DNA of 64,000 bases, taken from Excoecaria cochinchinensis (lineage: Eukaryota > Streptophyta > Magnoliopsida > Malpighiales > Euphorbiaceae). Where the stretch lies: assembly GCA_947683425.1 (NCBI GenBank), contig CANTUQ010000051.1, forward strand, positions 186,001 through 250,000, read 5' to 3'. Below are positions 44,500 through 57,140 of the stretch, in pieces. Position 1 is the stretch's first letter, and every line of letters starts with the position of its first letter. Below the pieces are notes generated by a model, which did not search any database, had not been told where the DNA came from, and was given only the letters and a program-made list of their open reading frames with translations. Position numbers and translations under genes: made by a program.

Positions 44500-45250
44500 C
44501 ATCGATCTGAATCTATCACAGTGCCATTTTCTTGCTTGCTTATAAATACATATCCTTTTGATACTTCATAATATCTCACAGAGATATTCTTTTTAGCTCT
44601 TGGTCCCAATTTACCAAATTTACTTAAGGTATTATGGACGTAAACAACACAACCCCAAGGTCGTAAATGGCTTAAAACAGCTTGTCGACCAGTCCATAAC
44701 TTATAAGGAAGTTACAGATTTAGAAGGCACACAGTTTAGAACATAGAAGGCAATCAATAAAGCATCTCCCCAATAGGAGATTAGCAAATTTGCCTCTACC
44801 ATTATAGATCTAACCATATCAAGGAAAATCCCATTTCTCCTTTCCGCAACACCATTTTGTTGTGGAGTTCTGGGAATGGACAACTAATTTTCAATCCATT
44901 TTTCAACACATAAAGTTTTAAATTTAGTTGAAAGATATTCCTGACCTTTGTTAGTTCTTAAAACTTTAATCCTTTTATCTAATTGATTCTTAACTAAGCT
45001 CATATAAGTCTTGAAGCAACTCATTGCTTCTGACTCATGAGAAATCAACTAGACATGACCATGCTTACTATAGTCACTTATAAATGTGATGAAGTAGTAG
45101 GCCCCATGCCTTGCCCTCATATTCATTGGATCACATATATTAGAATGAACTAACTACAATGGAAATTCGACTCTAGTTCTTTTTTCGACCGATTTTCTTA
45201 CTAGTTTTCCTTTTAGGCATTGCTCACATGCAGGCAGTTAAACATTATTT
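44500..45250 (-). pseudogene. Integrase of Ty1/copia element L
   Basis: A frame at 44883-44701 has PRTPQQNGVAERRNGIFLDM, the region of the catalytic Glu, and ISYWGDALLIAFYVLN. Upstream frames to about 45250 carry the rest of the core with stops. Confidence 0.8.
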
Positions 45251-45559
45251 AAATAAACTAATAAACCTACTTTGGCTAACCGACTCATTCGGTCTTAGCC
45301 CGATATGGTTTAATCTAACATGCCATTATTTCACATTGTTCTCATAACTATGTAAAAATGAAGAAATTAAAGGAAAAACTAGTTTTATTCAAATAGTCAT
45401 AGTCAACATCCATAAAAATAAAATCGTTTAGACCAAAACCAAAATAAACCATAATAAACACTGTTCAAGCATAAGCGTACACCATCATCCTTAAAATTTA
45501 AATTGAAACCAAGTTTCAAAAAAGCAAAAACATAACCTAAATTCCTAATAAAGGCATTT

Positions 45560-46297
45560 CAGTTCCTTATTACATGTCCATTTCTCCTGAATCTATTTAG
45601 GCACAGTGCAGTCTCTTGCACAGTGTCCTTTCTATAGGCAATTGAAACATTTCACTCTTGAAACATTTATGTTCTTGCTGCCTTTAGACCTTTTGTGATT
45701 CTATTTTACCTTTTGCTTTTTAGGATTTCGAGCCTTTTCCTTATTCCTACTTCTGAAGCTTCCTCTCATGTTCTTGTTAGAACTCGTTCTATCAAAATGG
45801 GACTATGCCATATGCACTATGGTATTGACATTAATAGCTGCCAGACAGTCCTCTTCAAGCACCAAATGATGAACGACATCCTCAAATGTCTTTATGTTCT
45901 CTATATGAGTCATATGGTCCCAACTCTTGGGTAAGGAATAGAAGACAACTTGGACCTATTTCTCATCAGTCAACTTATTAGCATACTCACTAAGTTCACT
46001 TATCATACTTTCTGTCTCTCTTAGATGTTTCTGTATGGTATGATCAGATTTGTTCTGATAAGTATCAAATTTTATCGTTAATGATCGGAGCTTAGTCAGA
46101 GAAATACCTCTGAACTTTTCCTGCAAAGCGATCCACAAATCCATTACATTTTGATACTTGTGGAGCTACTTAGTGATATCATCATCTATTGCACATAACA
46201 AGGTGATTCGAGCAATGGAATTTTTATTTTTCCATGTCATATAGGCATCTCGGTCCTGCCTATGTTGGGCTATAGTGCTATCCTCAGGTTCAGCCAT
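45560..46297 (-). pseudogene. gag of Ty1/copia element L
   Basis: The ATG at 46297 begins MAEPEDSTIAQHRQDRDAY; after a stop comes MDLWIALQEKFRGISLTKL (46144-45956), typical of the copia gag (UBN2-type) fold. Near 45660-45600 is a zinc knuckle CFNC...GHCARDC with a stop inside. The 5' end of the element is therefore on the right. Confidence 0.78.
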
Positions 46298-46462
46298 AAC
46301 CGAACTTAAGGGTCCTAGAGCCTCTTACTCTTCAAGCATATACTGGATTTTCACACTCTAGATTTCATAATTTTTGCAGTTTAGTTTTAAATCTTTTTTT
46401 AGATTGATGACTACTAACTTGAAAGCAGCCGCAATTAGGATCCTCTTATCTCTAATGGAATA
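46298..46462 (-). other. Leader of L with decayed primer site
   Basis: At 46442-46460 the minus strand reads TTAGAGATAAGAGGATCC, which aligns with the usual TTGGTATCAGAGCATCC with about five changes. No coding. Confidence 0.45.
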
Positions 46463-47152
46463 TGTTGCACATTATTAAAGGAGATAAGGCAATACATGCT
46501 ATTTACTATGCATCTGAAATAATAACGTAGTAAAATTTTCTATTAAGTTCAATTTTGAAAAGGCTACTTATAGTATCCAATCACCCTCTATGCTCTAAAC
46601 TCCAACTTTATAGGTTAAAATTTCATGTATAGTAAATCTGAATTATTGGATATTAAGTTCTCAAACTCATGAGAGAAATTTTGTCGGCTTTGGTTCATTA
46701 AGTATTGCAATCATTTTACTCATAAAATATTATAAGGCAATTAACAATTAAATAAATGCATTTATTAAAAAGTTAAAAGCCATCAAATATTTAATAAATG
46801 TCTAATACATTTATTATCTAATAATTCATTGTTTAGACATAAATGTCTAAATAACAAATAGGAAACACGAATCCCATTTAATAAAAAAAGAACGCTAACT
46901 AAAATTGACACTTACGTCAACTTATTCTAAAAGTCTAGATTTTCACAAAATCTTTCTTAATATTGGGATTGTTTCTTTGACCATGTTTACTAACTAATCT
47001 AGTAAGTCATAAGCTCGCTTAAGCCATGGATGTAAATTCCATCACAGATTCAGTGTTGCTCCTCAACACTCCCTTTTTGACAACTCTAACCAAAAAGTGG
47101 AAAATAGATTTTTTATAAAATCTATCTCCTATGAACTAGGCAGTTTCCAACA
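46463..47152 (-). repeat. Possible 5' LTR of L
   Basis: The minus strand would start TGTTGGAAACTGCC at 47152 and end GCAACA at 46463, next to the leader, giving about 690 bases of copia-like LTR. The right boundary is uncertain: the LTR could run on to 48272. No gene. Confidence 0.4.
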
Positions 47153-47699
47153 ACTCCCTCAGTTCTAGATGATATACAAAGGAGTCAGTTAACACTTTAT
47201 TCAAGACTCTATCATTTCTTTCCTATACTTAAACCACCAATGCAAATGAACTCTTACTTTTGTTCTTACACATGCACTATATGATGCACTATTGCATCAA
47301 TATCATCAGCTTGAATCTTCCTACGCATTCTCATGTTGCTTACTAATTGCACTCTTGCATTTCTCAAAGCAACTCTATGAGGAGTTTTAGGAAGAATGCA
47401 TGTCCTTATTAACATGTCTACGACATATTACAGAAAATTTTATACACTCATGTATAAACACATGATTTAAATACATTTTAATCAATAATTAAGGACATAA
47501 CCACACAAATTTTTAAAAATATTTTTAAAAATATTAGAAGGCAGAAAACACATTTTCTACAATTTTTTCTTTTTATTTTTTATAATTAAAAAATAAAAAT
47601 TTATTTTATGGTCATTAAAAAATTTTAAATAATGACCAAAAACTCAGAAATAATTTGAAAATTCGATTTGCCAAAAATCATAGCTGATTTGGTGGCCAG
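47153..47699. other. Unassigned AT-rich stretch
   Basis: No gene or repeat family recognised. It is either more LTR of L or the older DNA into which L was inserted. Runs of TTTAAAAATATTTTT occur near 47510-47530. Confidence 0.5.
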
Positions 47700-48272
47700 A
47701 AGGCCTCTCAAGCACCCACACGCACCAATGGTATGCATTCAAACGTGCTTACATGCCACCATAAGTGCCTACTGTTAATCTTTCACGTGGCATTGACCCA
47801 TTGGTCCACGTGTCCATACACATGTCACCATGTCTCTATAATAACACGTGGCAGTCTCTTATTGGTCCACCTATTGCCATTGTGGCAACTAAGTGACATG
47901 TCACACGACACGTGGTATGACAGTTGTCATCCATGTGACACCAACCCATTGGGCCATGTGTCAACAATGATGCGTCACTATTTACACATGGCATAATAAC
48001 AGTTGTCCACGTGTTGACCCCTCATTGGGCCACCTGGCATCCACATGGCATCTAGGTGACATGTGTCTTGACACATGGCGCGATCGCTGTCATCCACGTG
48101 TCACCCCCCAATTAGGCCACCTAACACCAGCGTGGCATCCAGATGACACGTCACTACCACGTGGCAAGACCACTATCATCTATGTGCCGTGCTTCTATTG
48201 GGCCATGTGTCAATAATGACTCATCATTATTGACATGTGTCTACGCGTGTGGGCCACCACCCACGCGCATGC
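47700..48272. repeat. Degenerate tandem array rich in CACGTG boxes
   Basis: Five to six units of about 80-90 bases begin ATTGGNCCAC and contain ACATGGC, GTGACATGTG and CACGTG words. Perfect CACGTG occurs at 47784, 47807, 47845, 47909, 48008, 48095 and 48158. The array is cut by H at 48273. The plus-strand His/Thr-rich ORFs (47733-47996, 48025-48216) translate the repeat and are not called. Confidence 0.75.
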
Positions 48273-50412
48273 TGTGACACCCAATGCTCGGTCTAGTGAA
48301 TGAGATGAATAAGAATGTTACAGTCCATTTTTAGATCCATATAACATAAGAAACAAGGGTTCTTTCAAAAACTATAAATTATTACAAATTGTACTATTAA
48401 ATTTTTTTTTTCAGAATTTCCCCTATAATAATACCTATTCCCCTATAAAGAAAAACTCTTTTTACACTTCTAAAATCACACATTCATTTCCCCACTCCAA
48501 ATCAAACTCCGGCAAAAGATTTTCCATCCAATCTTATATATCATGCAATTCACAACATTCTATCCGCATATATTACCTATTTTAACTATATAAAATTCAT
48601 AAATACAATATCATACTTGTCCATCATAGGACACACTTATCTATAACTTAATTACATATAATAATAACGAGATGCAATATATAAATGGTGTCAAATCATT
48701 GTTATCTAATAACTTAAATACATCTATTCAGCATAAAACTTTTATCTCAAATAATGTTTCTACTATTTATCTAGTGTACATGCCAAATCCAAAATAAATT
48801 CCAATTTACAACATGTTTGTTCCCTTTTAATATTTCTACTATTTTTCTTTTATATGACTCCAGCTCAACACAAGTTCCTTTTCTGTCTCTTGAATGTCGT
48901 CTTCAACCTACTTGCGGAAAGGAACCACGCGCTAAACTAAAAGTTTAGCGGTGACTACCAAATTTACTTATCCAATACTTAAAATATTAAATATACATAT
49001 ACAATTCAATCACACATACATGGTTATGTTTTTGTATAAAGGTCATTAATTTCCATTACTAGCATACACATAACCTATTTTCTTTAATTGTATAAACATT
49101 CAGTTACATCCCTTTTTATACTAAATGATTCAATATGAAATTATTCTTTACAATCATTACACCAATTATTAAAAATCTATAATTTATCTATATTAGCTTT
49201 ATAATGCGCACACACTTGGTACAGTAAAGCAACATTCATTCAATACGTTCAACACCTATAAACAAACCATTAAAATTTCATAAAACATCTACAGTCAAGT
49301 TTCCAAATCAGTAACCTAAATCTCATTTCACATAGATCATGCATAAAACATGCTTATCATGCATAACCATGTTAATTTTATGGATTCATAAATAGTTAAT
49401 GTGAATATAATATAGCATTAAATTTTTCATTTACACATCAAGAATTGTTTCACTTTAGTAAACTATCACCAACATACTTACATATATGTTATACCTACTT
49501 ATAAACATGTAATTTATATGTATACATAAAGTCATTTCGTCATGCCACAATTATAAGATCGTTTTCCAATATGGTTTATTTAATTAAGATTTTTATCATT
49601 ACATTTATTATTCTTAATCTGTAATCTTAATATGTAATCATTATCTTTCTACTTAAATTTCTGTCTTATTCTCTATTTTTCATTTTATTCCTTAATTAAC
49701 AACTTGTTACTTAAATTTACCCTTTTATCCTTTTTTTATTCCTTACATAATTATAATTTCACTCCTTTAATTATTATTTTCTTACTTATCATTTAATCAT
49801 TTAACTCACACAATTGTTTCATATTTACCTGTATGTCCTTAAATTTTAATTTTTTATCCATCATTTTTCAACCTAATTTCCATGTTTCCAAAATTAATTC
49901 TTATAATTCATGCATTTCTTTTCATGGATACATATAAACATGCAATAAAAATTATCAAAATAAATGGAAAACTCTAGAATATGTATCCACAAACCTTATT
50001 TCTCTTCTTTACCTAGCTTATTCTTCCTCCTCTTTTCCTTTTCCTTTAACTTTGCCCTTCTTCTCCATGTCACCTTTATATGGCCGAAATTCCCACTTGA
50101 GGTTTCTCCCAATCTACTTTTCCATAATTCAAAATATGCATAGAATATAAATCTCTACCCTAAAACTCAATTAAAATCATTAAAACTTCATTAAATTAAC
50201 TTACTTGAATTCTTGCTCCACACCTTTCCTTCACAATTCTATCCACTTCCTTCACTTAAATTTGGTAGAATTTTTGGGTGAAAATTTTGAAGAAAATGGA
50301 AAGGGAAATGAAGAATACATACACGGATTAGAAGGAGGTAGAAAACATGAGTGACTTTAAAAGAATTATGATATTTTGGCCTTATATACCCATCCTAAAT
50401 GGGCAAAATTAG
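48273..50412 (-). repeat. 3' part of minus-strand LTR H, interrupted by I
   Basis: Left end TGTGACACCC at 48273. A 9-bp stem CGCTAAACT...AGTTTAGCG (48930-48950) lies where other families have the twin hairpin. A TATA box on the minus strand (GGTATATAAG, 50381-50390) marks the orientation. I is inserted 22 bases upstream of it. AT-rich, no gene. Confidence 0.7.
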
Positions 50413-51171
50413 TGTAACATCCCCTACCCATACGTAGGAGAAACCATCTGCAAAGGAGTGAGAACCCGTATGAGCAAGGCTGTCACTAAACAGAACGGTA
50501 CAAACATCCATTCACATAATATAAACATACATCTAAGCAGCGAAAATTAAAACTTTAAAACCAAACTGATCATTCATTGATAGAATAATAACATTCAATA
50601 CATAACTGTTCTGATACCAACATAATTACAACTTTCAGAAATACATAGCAGAAGCTGGACAAAAGACTAAATACAAAGAGAGATCACTATTACAAAATAA
50701 TCATGATACAAAAAGAAACTAAGTCCTATCAATAATCCCACTGGGTTGGCTTGACCGGAGGGAACTCTCCCAAAAGCTATACTCCTTCTACACCTGCACG
50801 GGTACGAATCGAAAAGCAATATCACATTTTCTCATTTCAAAATATTTTACAAAGGGGATCTTAAATAAGATCCAAACATATTGAAGTTCGCGAGGAACTA
50901 AATAGGGACCTAATCAGGGTCCAGAATAGAACTGAGGGTGCAGCTAAAGAACTCTTTTAGGTATGCCTAACTATCCACTAAACTGACTCTCGCATGTCAT
51001 GCATAATCCAACATATCACATTTATATAATTCATAATATTGTTCATGCATAATACATCCAATTATATACATATACTTCATAAAATAGTCCAAGCATAATC
51101 CTAAAAGCGTCACAAGTTCGGAAAAGAGACATCAGAAATCATACAAGCAAACTTAATTTTTGAAGCCAGGG

Positions 51172-51458
51172 GCGTCGCGCTCGCGATAGAGACTGAACTG
51201 GCCCTAGGTCACAATCGCGGCAGTCATTGCGCTCGTGCGGAGAAAGCAGCTATCCTCATTGTCGTGCTCACGACAGCGAACTGCCAATAAAGGTTATCGT
51301 GCTCGCGATAGGGGAATGCCAAAACAGCTCAGCAACCGAGCACTCTATTGCGCTCGCGGCAGTGAGCTCTGCTGTGGCCGCTCGACAACCCAGTCCGCTC
51401 GGCAGCCGAGGGCCTTGTCGCGCTCATGACATGCATCGTACTCGCGACAGAGAGCTCT
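51172..51458 (-). repeat. TCGCGA palindrome cluster of LTR I
   Basis: About eight degenerate copies (GTCGCGCTCGCGATAG, TTGTCGTGCTCACGACAG and others). J is inserted inside the cluster, and further copies follow at 60842-60900. Confidence 0.75.
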
Positions 51459-51883
51459 TGTCACACCCCAACCTATACCATGGAGACTTCTCCTCGGATT
51501 AGAGGGAGAAGGATCCAAGTTAGATAGGAGTGTCACATCCCACTAGTACAAATAGGAAAAAATCGCATACAAAGTGACATATCAGAGTTAAAGAAAAACT
51601 TTGAAAGAAAGAAGAGTGATACTGAACAAAGTGAATACTTTTATTAATATACAAAAGAGGTCTTTACATCTTACATCAGATTACAACAAAACAAAAAAAA
51701 AAAGAAAAGAAAAGAAGATCAATAAACAAAAGTCCAAAGTACACTGTTTCGAAGAACTAACAAAACATTATATCTATTACAAAAGAAAGGAAAGCCTCTA
51801 CTACAAAACTTCAATCTCTAGTTGCGTTGGCCTTCCTGATGCGACACGCCCAGACCATGCGTACCCAAAACCTTCCACACCTA

Positions 51884-51919
51884 CACGGATAAACACCCGT
51901 GCTAAGCGAAATCGCTTAG
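51884..51919 (-). repeat. Twin hairpin of LTR J
   Basis: CACGG...CCGTG (51884-51901) next to CTAAGCG-AAAT-CGCTTAG (51902-51919); identical in the other LTR near 58883-58919. Confidence 0.6.
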
Positions 51920-52104
51920 TGGGGAAACACAAATGCATAACCGCCACTCACAATGACGACAACAGAAGGCACATGATAAAGGTACAATTACAGATATAGA
52001 ATCATATATAGTTAATTCAAATATTTATATTATCATCCAAAATTCTTGTACAAGGACACACTAACACCTGCTTAATCATAATGAGTGGATAAGGAGTACA
52101 CATA

Positions 52105-52270
52105 GATACTTGAGAGTATCGGTATCGTATTATAAACACATAGATACTCGAAGGTATCAAAACATTCTTTTTATATTTTTTTTATTTCCAAATTGTTTTC
52201 ACATAGAATCTTAAGAAAGATTCAAACAGAAGGATCGAGTGGATCCGATCGGGGGACCTGATCAGGGTCC
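52105..52270 (-). repeat. Hairpin array of LTR J
   Basis: GATACT-TGAG-AGTATC (52105-52120), GATACTCGAAGGTATC (52143-52158), GAATCTT-AAGA-AAGATTC (52206-52223), GGATC-GAGTG-GATCC (52232-52246) and the near-palindrome GGACCTGATCAGGGTCC (52254-52270). Confidence 0.65.
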
Positions 52271-53804
52271 AAAATCGTACACATAGCTGCAGCAACACAT
52301 ACTCTATTAGGCATGCCTAACTATCCACTTATCCAACATTAGCAGGTTATACGAAATCTTGTCAAGTTAACATACATATTATTCATTTAAATAGGTATTC
52401 AAGGCTTTAAATAAAAGAGTGCATGCAAAAGAAATCAAGTCATTAAGCAAAAAGGAGAAGAAAGTCAAGTTTGGAAGTTACGCCTGTCGCGCTCGCGACA
52501 GAAGCCAAAATACACTTCCCCGCCTTATCTCGTGATCGCGAGTGACCTCGTGGTCGCGAGAGGGCGTGGGTGCTGCTCTCTGTCGCGCTCGCGAGAGTTG
52601 TCGCATTCGCGACAGAAGCCAAACCTGCACATGCTCGGCGGGCGAGCACTCTGTCGCGCTCGCGACAGAGAGCTTGGTCGAGCTCCTCGGCGCGACACCT
52701 CTCGCGCCGGCGCGAGGGCTGAAACTTCCGCACTCTGTCGTGCTCGCGACAAATACGGGTTTTTCAGCTCTTACGCCCAATTTCTGCAGAAATCACATAA
52801 AAATCACATCCAAACTTCCTAAATGGATTCTAAACTTCAAAATTAAGCAATACAAGCATCCACAACTCATAACATAATTAAAACCCAGCTTTATCCCCAT
52901 TTATCTTAATTAGATCAAGCCAAATGCATGCCCAATTCCAAGAAATTCCACAACAGTATATTTAACAACAATTGCAATTATTCACATGATTTCTTGCAAA
53001 TCCTTCAACAATATTCATTCTCTAGCATCACATATCATGCTAATTTCAATTTAAGCTATACATATTCAATTCGTAACTCCAATCGAAACTAAAAGTGCCA
53101 AAATCCAACTCAAATCACAAATACATATATGAAACAAAAGTTCCCAAACCTTATCTCCTCTGCTCCCGCTAGCGATTTCTTTCCCTTTTTCCGGTCTAGG
53201 AGACTCCTCTGAACCACAAACCCACAACAACTATAATTAATTCTATAATAACCCACATATACATATATAATTATATCAAACCTAGAGAAGAGGAAGAAGA
53301 AGAATCTAAAACATCAATAACCCCTACTCACCTTTGAGCTCCAAAATCACAATCTAAACAACTCTAATTACTCAAATAAAGAAGAGGGAGCAAGATTGTG
53401 CAAAGAAAAGGAAGAATGAAGAAGAAGAAAAAGAAAAGAAGAGAGTGGCGTGAGGAAGGAGAAGAAGAACGGGAATCAAAAGGGAAAGCTGCCTTCTCTC
53501 TCTCTCTCAATTCCATTAAATGCTAACTTATCCCTTATGCCACATGTCACTCTCCCCATAGGACAAATGCCCCCCTAACACACCCTACTTCCATACTCTA
53601 ACACACACACAAAGCTTTCTCTTGCTCACACCCTACCTCCATACCTTCACTCTCACATTAACCTATCTCCTCTTCTTATACTACTACACACACACTTATA
53701 AATTAAATAACTAATCCAAATTAACACATACATGCAACACATAAAAATAAACACATACAGACACGGACAGGCTCAAACTACTGGGGTGGTTTTGGGGTGT
53801 TACA

Positions 53805-53820
53805 ATACTCCCCCACTTAA
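53805..53820 (-). other. Polypurine tract of J
   Basis: The minus strand reads TTAAGTGGGGGAGTAT directly before the 3' LTR. Confidence 0.88.
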
Positions 53821-55047
53821 CAGAATTTCGTCCTCGAAATTCTTACCTGTTTCAAACAACTGAGGGTATTGCAATCTCATAGCTTCCTCTGATTCCCATG
53901 TGGCTTCTTCAATACCGTGACGTTGCCATAAGATCTTAACCAACGGTATTTGTTTATTCCGGAGCTATCTGATTTCCTTATCCAAAATTCTTTTCGGTTC
54001 TTCCTCGTAAGAAAAGTCTGGCTGAATTCGGACATCTTGTACTGGTAACACATGCGAAGGGTCTGACCGATATCTCTGAAGCATAGATACATGGAAAACA
54101 TCATGTAGTCTAGCTAATTCCATAGGCAAAGCTAACTGATACGCTACTGGACCTACTTTTCTTAGGATCTCATATGGTCCAATAAAGCGTGGACTTAGTT
54201 TGCCTTTCTTTCCAAAACGGAGAACCTTTCGCCACGGTGACACTTTTAAGAAAACCATATCACCCACTTCGTACTGAATATCTCTGCGCTTCAGGTTAGC
54301 ATAAGAACGTTGTCGGTCCTTGGCTGCTTTCAACTTCTGTTGCACAACCCTTATTTTTTCTTCGGTATCCCGCACTATATCCGGACCTATCATAGCCTTT
54401 TCTGACAGTTCAGTCCAACATATTGGTGTTCTACATTTTCGTCCATACAATGCTTCGTAAGGGGCCATACCAATGCTCACTTGATAGCTGTTATTATACG
54501 CGAATTCCATCAAGGACACATACCAATCCCAGCTTCCTGAAAACTCCAAAGCACAACCCCGGAGCATATCTTCCAAAACCTGAATAACCCTCTCTAATTG
54601 ACCATCGGTTTGAGGATGGAAAGCAGTACTGAAATTTAACCGAGTTCCCAAAGCCGCTTGAAGCTCTTTCCAAAACTTGGATGTAAAACGAGGATCTCGG
54701 TCTGATACAATGGATAACGGAATCCCATACAATCGGACTATCTCATCTACATAAAGTTCTGCCAACTTGTCCATCGAATAATCCAACCGCACTGGCAGAA
54801 AATGCGCGGACTTCGATAATTGATCTACTATAACCCATACAGAATCATGCTTACGCTGAGTCATAGGCAGGCCAGATACAAAATCCATCATGATGTCATC
54901 CCACTTCCATTGAGGAATGGGCAAGGGATGAAGCAATCCCGATGGCACTTGATGCTCGGTTTTCACTTGCTGACAGGTAAGACACCTAGAAACAAATTCT
55001 GTTATATCTCTTTTCATGCCTGGCCACCAGTAAAATTGCTTCAGATC
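53821..55047 (-). pseudogene. Integrase with chromodomain of J
   Basis: A 350-residue frame (55017-53965) has the zinc-binding end RCLTCQQVKTEHQ, the catalytic core with MMDFVSGLP, IVSDRDPRFTS and ERVIQVLEDML supplying the acidic residues, and the GPY/F segment FIGPYEILRKVGPVAYQLALP. A TAA stop (55048-55050) cuts it from RNase H. A TAG (53965-53967) cuts it from the chromodomain (about 53964-53830, with IPLVKILWQRHGIEEATWE). Element I has Gln at this stop position. The chromodomain places the element in the chromovirus Tekay lineage and would guide insertion to heterochromatin. Confidence 0.9.
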
Positions 55048-56628
55048 TTAATACATCTTGTCCCCACCAGGATGCATAGTAAAGACTGATGAATGAGCCT
55101 CTTGCAATAGCTTCTTCCTTAACTCACCCACATTAGGTACACATAACCGATTACCGTGCCTAAGCACTCCTTCTCCGTCTATCAAATATTCAGTCCGTTT
55201 GCCCTCTTTCACTGCTTGACAAACACGCTGTAGCACATGGTCATCTAACTGGTCCTTTACAATTTCCGATCTCAAACTTGGCTTAACTTTAAGTCGAGCA
55301 ATCAGAGCACCTTCAGAATCAAACCTCCATCTGCCTCGACTAGCCAGCAACGCAGATATAGACTTTCTACTGAGAGCATCAGCCACTACATTAGCTTTAC
55401 CCGGATGATAGTCAATAATACAATCATAATCCTTGAATAGCTCTAACCATCTCCGTTGCCTCAAATTCAACTCCTTCTGAGTTAACAAATACTTGAGACT
55501 CTTATGATCAGTAAAAATTCTGCATGTCTCCCCATATAAGTAGTGCCGCTATACTTTAAGCGCAAACACTACCGCTGCTAACTCCAAATCGTGGGTCGGG
55601 TAGTTCCGCTCATGAGGCTTCAACTGTCTCGATGCATAAGCTATAACTTTGTTCCCTTGCATCAGGACACAACCTAAGCCAATTCCCGAAGCATCACTGT
55701 ACATAGTGTACTCTTTACCCGGAACCGACTGTGTGAGCACAGGAGCTTTAACCAATAACTCTTTTAAACGATCAAAACTGGCTTGACACTTTTCAGTCCA
55801 TACAAACTTAACATCCTTCCGAAGTAGCTTAGTTAAAGGAGAGGCTAACACTAAAAACCCCTGAACAAACCGTCGATAATATCCTGCTAAACCTAGAAAA
55901 CTTCTCACTTCAGGTACATTCTTCGGAGGCATCCAATTTACAATTGCTTCAATCTTACTTGGATCAACACGTACACCCTCTGCTGACACCACATGTCCAA
56001 GGAAGGCCACTTCTTTCAACCAAAACTCACATTTACTGAGTTTCGCATACAGTTGATGATCTCTTAACATCTGCAACACCAACCTAAGATGTTCCTTATG
56101 TTCTTTTCGATCTCTAGAGTATACCAAAATTTCATCAATAAATACCATAACAAACTTGTCCAGATACGGTCGAAAAACTCGGTTCATCAGATCCATAAAG
56201 GCTGCAGGCGCGTTGGTTAAACTAAAAGGCATTACTAGAAATTCGTAATGACCATAACGCGTCCGAAAAGCCGTCTTCGCCACATCTGCTTCTTTAACCC
56301 CCAAGTGGTAATAGCCTGTTCTCAGGTCTATCTTAGAGAATACCCCAGCTCCTCTCAACTGATCAAAAAGGTCTTCAATCCTCGGCAATGGATACTTATT
56401 CTTAATAGTCACTTTATTAAGCTGTCGATAATCAATGCACATCCGTAGGGTTCCATCCTTCTTTTTGACAAACAGCACTGGAGCGCCCCATGGTGATACA
56501 CTGGGCCGAATGAATCCTTTGTCCAACAGTTCCTGTAACTGACTTTTCAATTCCTTCAATTCCACTGGGGCCATTCGGTAAGGAGCCTTAGAAATCGGAG
56601 CTGTTCCAGGGACAATCTCTACTGACAA
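55048..56628 (-). pseudogene. RT and RNase H of J
   Basis: A 359-residue frame (56628-55549) has the RT motifs GFIRPSVSPWGAPVLFVKKK, RMCIDYRQLNK, FSKIDLRTGYY and the catalytic box FIDEILVYS. The second Asp of the usual FIDD is Glu (codon at 56131-56133), likely inactivating. RNase H starts near YSDASGIGLGCVLMQ. A TAG (55549-55551) interrupts it at a position where relatives have Trp. The rest (55488-55048) has IDYHPGKANVVADALSR and the integrase start. Confidence 0.9.
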
Positions 56629-57140
56629 TTTGACCTCTCTCTCAGGAGGTAATCCCAGTAATTCTTCCGGAAAGACATCTACAAAATCTCATACAATAGG
56701 AATGTCTTGAATTTTAACTTGTCCTCTCCGAGAATCCAAAACCACAGCCAGAAACGCTTCACAACCCTTCCTGATAAATCTTATGGCTTTCATAGCTGAT
56801 ACCACATTATGCAGAGAACTGCTTCCAATTCCCTTCACAATAACAGGTACTTGATCCTTATCCTTCAAAACCATTACCTTCCTATGACAGTCCACTACCG
56901 CCCGATGCTTATCCAACCAATCCATTCCCAGAATAATATCAAACTCATGGAACGGCAAGCAAATCAAATCCACGACAAACTCTGTACCCTGAATCTTTAA
57001 GGGACACTTCCGACACACCCGATTAACCAAAACACTCTGACTAACGGACTGGATACACAAATCTCATATTCCATCTTCTCTTCACTTCCCAATTTATCCC
57101 ATAACTTATCAGAACACACATAGGAATGGGTCAGAGTCAA
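56629..57140 (-). pseudogene. Protease of J, active site lost
   Basis: Downstream half (57060-56689) is clear: VVDLICLPFHEFDIILGMDWLDKHRAVVDC. At 57119-57140 the frame from gag ends GKFSLFDSDP and jumps to HSYVCSD in another frame: the Asp-x-Gly active-site segment expected there is missing. A further frame change lies near 57050, and a TGA (56689-56691) separates protease from RT. Confidence 0.8.

Larger units (their letters stand above)
51459..53804 (-). repeat. 3' LTR of J
   Basis: TGTCACACCCC to GGGGTGTTACA. Contains twin hairpin (51884-51919), hairpin array (52105-52270), TCGCGA cluster (52484-52752) and GACATGTGGC box (53539-53548). ORFs over the cluster on both strands are artefacts. 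Confidence 0.92.

Noticed and set aside
47153..48272. Host gene promoter suggested by G-box and CCAAT motifs
   Set aside because: No open reading frame or exon-like sequence follows on either side; kept as a finding on the array only.
52443..52877. Overlapping Ser/Arg/Ala-rich ORFs on both strands (also at 39474-39954, 51227-51536, 59444-59895)
   Set aside because: They translate the TCGCGA palindromes; a palindrome opens frames on both strands. No domain, no start context.
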